A stretch of 64,000 nucleotides of DNA from UBA1413 sp964552955 (lineage in GTDB: Bacteria; Bacteroidota; Bacteroidia; Bacteroidales; Prolixibacteraceae), in assembly GCA_964552955.1 (NCBI GenBank), contig CAZKIU010000012.1, forward strand, positions 1 to 64,000. The letters run 5' to 3'. The notes beneath the pieces were generated by a model, which searched no databases, had not been told where the DNA came from, and saw only the letters and a list, made by a program, of their open reading frames with translations. Each line of letters opens with the position of its first letter. The stretch's first letter is position 1. The position numbers were made by a program, and so were the translations under genes. Shown piece after piece: positions 62,572 through 64,000 of the stretch.

Positions 62572-63210
62572 TTTGTGTTCCCACCGGCAGACTTCCTGAA
62601 GCCCGCATGAGCCACAGTGCGGCTTGCGCGCCAGGCACACATACCTGCCATGCAGGATCAGCCAGTGGTGCGCCTTCCCTATCAACGCCTCAGGTATATA
62701 CTCCACCAGTTGTTTTTCTGTCTCCAGGGGGGTCCTGGCGCCTACCGTCAGCCCGATTCTCCCCGACACTCTGAAAACATGGGTATCCACGGCCATGGCT
62801 GGCTGGTTAAAAACGACAGATGCCACCACATTGGCCGTTTTTCGCCCCACCCCGGGCAACCGCTGCAATGCCTCCACATCCCCGGGGACTTCCCCCCCAA
62901 ACCACTCCACCAGCATACGCGACATCCCCATTAAATGACGCGCTTTGTTGTTGGGATAGGAACAACTCCCTATGAAAGAGAACAACTCCTCATGGGTGGC
63001 CTGCGCCATGGCCCCGGCATCAGGATAACGCTCCAGCAGCGCCGGCGTGATCTGGTTCACCCGCTTATCAGTGCACTGGGCCGACAAGATCACCGCCACC
63101 AACAGATGAAATGGATCCCGGTAGTGAAGCTCCGTCTCCGCAACCGGCATATGCTCCAGAAACCAGGCGATCACCCGGTCATACAACTCCTTCCTCGACT
63201 GCTCTGCCAT
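62548..63210 (-). CDS. nth: Endonuclease III
   Basis: A 220-residue base-excision-repair enzyme from ATG 63210 (MAEQSRKELYD). The helix-hairpin-helix LPGVGRKTANVV, catalytic Lys in it and the Asp in MAVDTHVFRVSGRIG are present, and the C-terminal 4Fe-4S cluster has C-x6-C-x2-C-x5-C (CLARKPHCGSCGLQEVC). It removes oxidised pyrimidines and nicks the abasic site. The frame is open 18 codons upstream of the chosen start without homology. Confidence 0.96.
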   Translation of the reverse strand: MAEQSRKELYDRVIAWFLEHMPVAETELHYRDPFHLLVAVILSAQCTDKRVNQITPALLERYPDAGAMAQATHEELFSFIGSCSYPNNKARHLMGMSRMLVEWFGGEVPGDVEALQRLPGVGRKTANVVASVVFNQPAMAVDTHVFRVSGRIGLTVGARTPLETEKQLVEYIPEALIGKAHHWLILHGRYVCLARKPHCGSCGLQEVCRWEHKSAYQQQT

Positions 63211-63359
63211 AATTATCGAATAAAAACATAAAAAATTCAAAAAAATGCGCTTCAGGTGTAACAATTGACCTTTTTTATGGTCCTATAGCTAGAGATAATT
63301 TTAAGTAGAAAATCATTTCAGTACGAATAGAAATGGTTTAAATTAGAAATTAAACAGAG

Positions 63360-63386
63360 AAAAGCCGGTATTGACCGGCTTTTTTT
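63360..63386 (+). terminator. Orphan hairpin terminator with no gene upstream
   Basis: AAAGCCGGT pairs with ACCGGCTTT around loop ATTG, followed by T4-T5. On the plus strand nothing but about 150 bp of non-coding sequence precedes it; on the minus strand it would lie in the nth upstream region, just after the aminopeptidase gene's end would be unsuitable. The stretch 63265-63359 may therefore encode a small RNA; otherwise it holds only the nth promoter. Confidence 0.6.
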
Positions 63387-63479
63387 GTGGGCTGCCGGCG
63401 TGACTCCCCATATCAGGCGATTATGCCTTCTTACTTACGGCTTCAGGAACCTGCGAATTCACCCTTCAGCGTTCTGAAT

Positions 63480-64000
63480 TCAGCCCCCTGAACAGTGGAT
63501 TTCCGCCGTCAGTTCCTCCAGAAAGGGGCGCAGATCCTCAGACACAAAGGGCATCAATGACTTTCTCACCTGACGGTGATAGCGGTTGAGCCATTCCACC
63601 TCCTGCGGGAGGAGCAGGGAGAGCTCCACCAGCCGGGTATCTATGGGGCAGAGGGTCAGGGTTTCGAAGGCCAGGAATTTCCCGAAGGGGGTGGTTTCCT
63701 TTTCTACGCAGACCATCATGTTTTCGATGCGGATGCCATAGGCTCCGGTGCGGTAAATTCCGGGTTCGTTGGAGAAGACCATGCCGGGTCTGATTTCATG
63801 CGGGTTCCATTCGCGCCGGATGGCTGCAGGACCCTCATGGACACTCAGGAAGTGACCGACGCCATGGCCGGTGCCATGACCATAATCGATGCCGTGTTGC
63901 CACATGGCCCTGCGGGCCAGGATATCGAGATGGATGCCCCGCGTTCCCTCAGGGAAAACCGCCTCGGTGAGGGCGATCACTCCTTTCAGCACCAGGGTGA
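63480..64000 (-). CDS. M24 aminopeptidase P family protein, C-terminal part only
   Basis: The gene runs off the window at 64000; only its last ~173 codons are seen. The pita-bread fold ligands are present: HGTGHGVGHFLSVHEGP, MVFSNEPGIY and YGIRIENMMV, the pattern of Xaa-Pro aminopeptidases, which remove N-terminal residues preceding proline with a dinuclear metal. The C-terminal extension (ETLTLCPIDTRLVELSLLLP, WLNRYHRQVRKSL) is that of the larger eukaryote-like APP subgroup common in Bacteroidota. Confidence 0.93.
   Translation of the reverse strand, partial: TLVLKGVIALTEAVFPEGTRGIHLDILARRAMWQHGIDYGHGTGHGVGHFLSVHEGPAAIRREWNPHEIRPGMVFSNEPGIYRTGAYGIRIENMMVCVEKETTPFGKFLAFETLTLCPIDTRLVELSLLLPQEVEWLNRYHRQVRKSLMPFVSEDLRPFLEELTAEIHCSGG

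Noticed and set aside
1..64000. tRNA, rRNA or intact insertion sequence
   Set aside because: None was recognised in any intergenic stretch; a dedicated RNA search could still find a small one.

Overview
The window looks like a chromosomal piece from a member of the Bacteroidota, most likely Bacteroidales. It is probably a draft or metagenome scaffold, because it holds two runs of exactly 100 N. Supporting signs are a type IX secretion C-terminal sorting domain, a CzcA transporter fused to a TolC-like protein, a fused alpha-beta E1 dehydrogenase, a tricorn-type protease, two lipoproteins that resemble the DUF6340 family, weak Shine-Dalgarno sequences, and many promoters with the Bacteroidetes -7 element TAnnTTTG. 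No rRNA, tRNA, CRISPR array or intact insertion sequence was found.

Layout. 1-1.4 kb is AT-rich and carries a HigBA-type toxin-antitoxin pair and an unknown HTH-tailed protein, probably acquired DNA. 1.3-6 kb holds an alpha/beta hydrolase, a secreted serpin with an unusual TonB-plug-like tail, a beta-lactamase-fold lipoprotein that has lost its catalytic motifs, and a YdcF-like protein with a 48-bp coding minisatellite broken by an assembly gap. 6-13 kb has an APH kinase fused to a RapZ C-terminal domain, a zinc-ribbon microprotein, a 32-bp intergenic tandem repeat with the second gap, YebC, an isoprenoid-synthase-like enzyme, a dead YoeB toxin fragment, TerC, an SDR and a thioesterase. 13-20 kb has exported MsrB and a heavy-metal efflux operon (CzcA-TolC fusion plus adaptor). 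20-34 kb has uracil-DNA glycosylase, an MFS transporter, a T9SS cargo, a small outer-membrane protein, tricorn protease, MnmE, a sirtuin, FabG, a SpoIIE-type phosphatase and ClpC. 34-46 kb has GyrA, a TPR protein, a TonB C-terminal-domain protein, a 2-oxoacid dehydrogenase operon (E2, E1, flavodoxin), PyrK-PyrD and an XRE regulator. 46-64 kb has a metallophosphoesterase, a large gluzincin/beta-propeller/barrel protein, an M28 peptidase, a vWA membrane protein, two DUF6340-like lipoproteins, Lgt, SecA, a ferredoxin, a ZIP transporter, endonuclease III and the end of an M24 aminopeptidase P.

How the genes fit together. Much of the window is housekeeping: protein export and lipoprotein maturation (SecA, Lgt), proteolysis (ClpC, tricorn, M28, M24), DNA maintenance (GyrA, Ung, Nth), pyrimidine synthesis (PyrKD) and tRNA modification (MnmE). 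The cell envelope is the second theme, with several exported enzymes and pseudo-enzymes.

The most unexpected signals are four. First, five copies of a palindromic-core motif (TTACATAwGT) lie at 22/22/22/23-bp spacing between pyrD and the E2 gene, and related copies recur around the XRE gene 2.5 kb away. Second, the serpin carries a plug-like C-terminal tail. Third, the beta-lactamase-like lipoprotein appears catalytically dead. Fourth, identical contig ends flank both N runs; joining them keeps the YdcF reading frame and the 32-bp repeat period.
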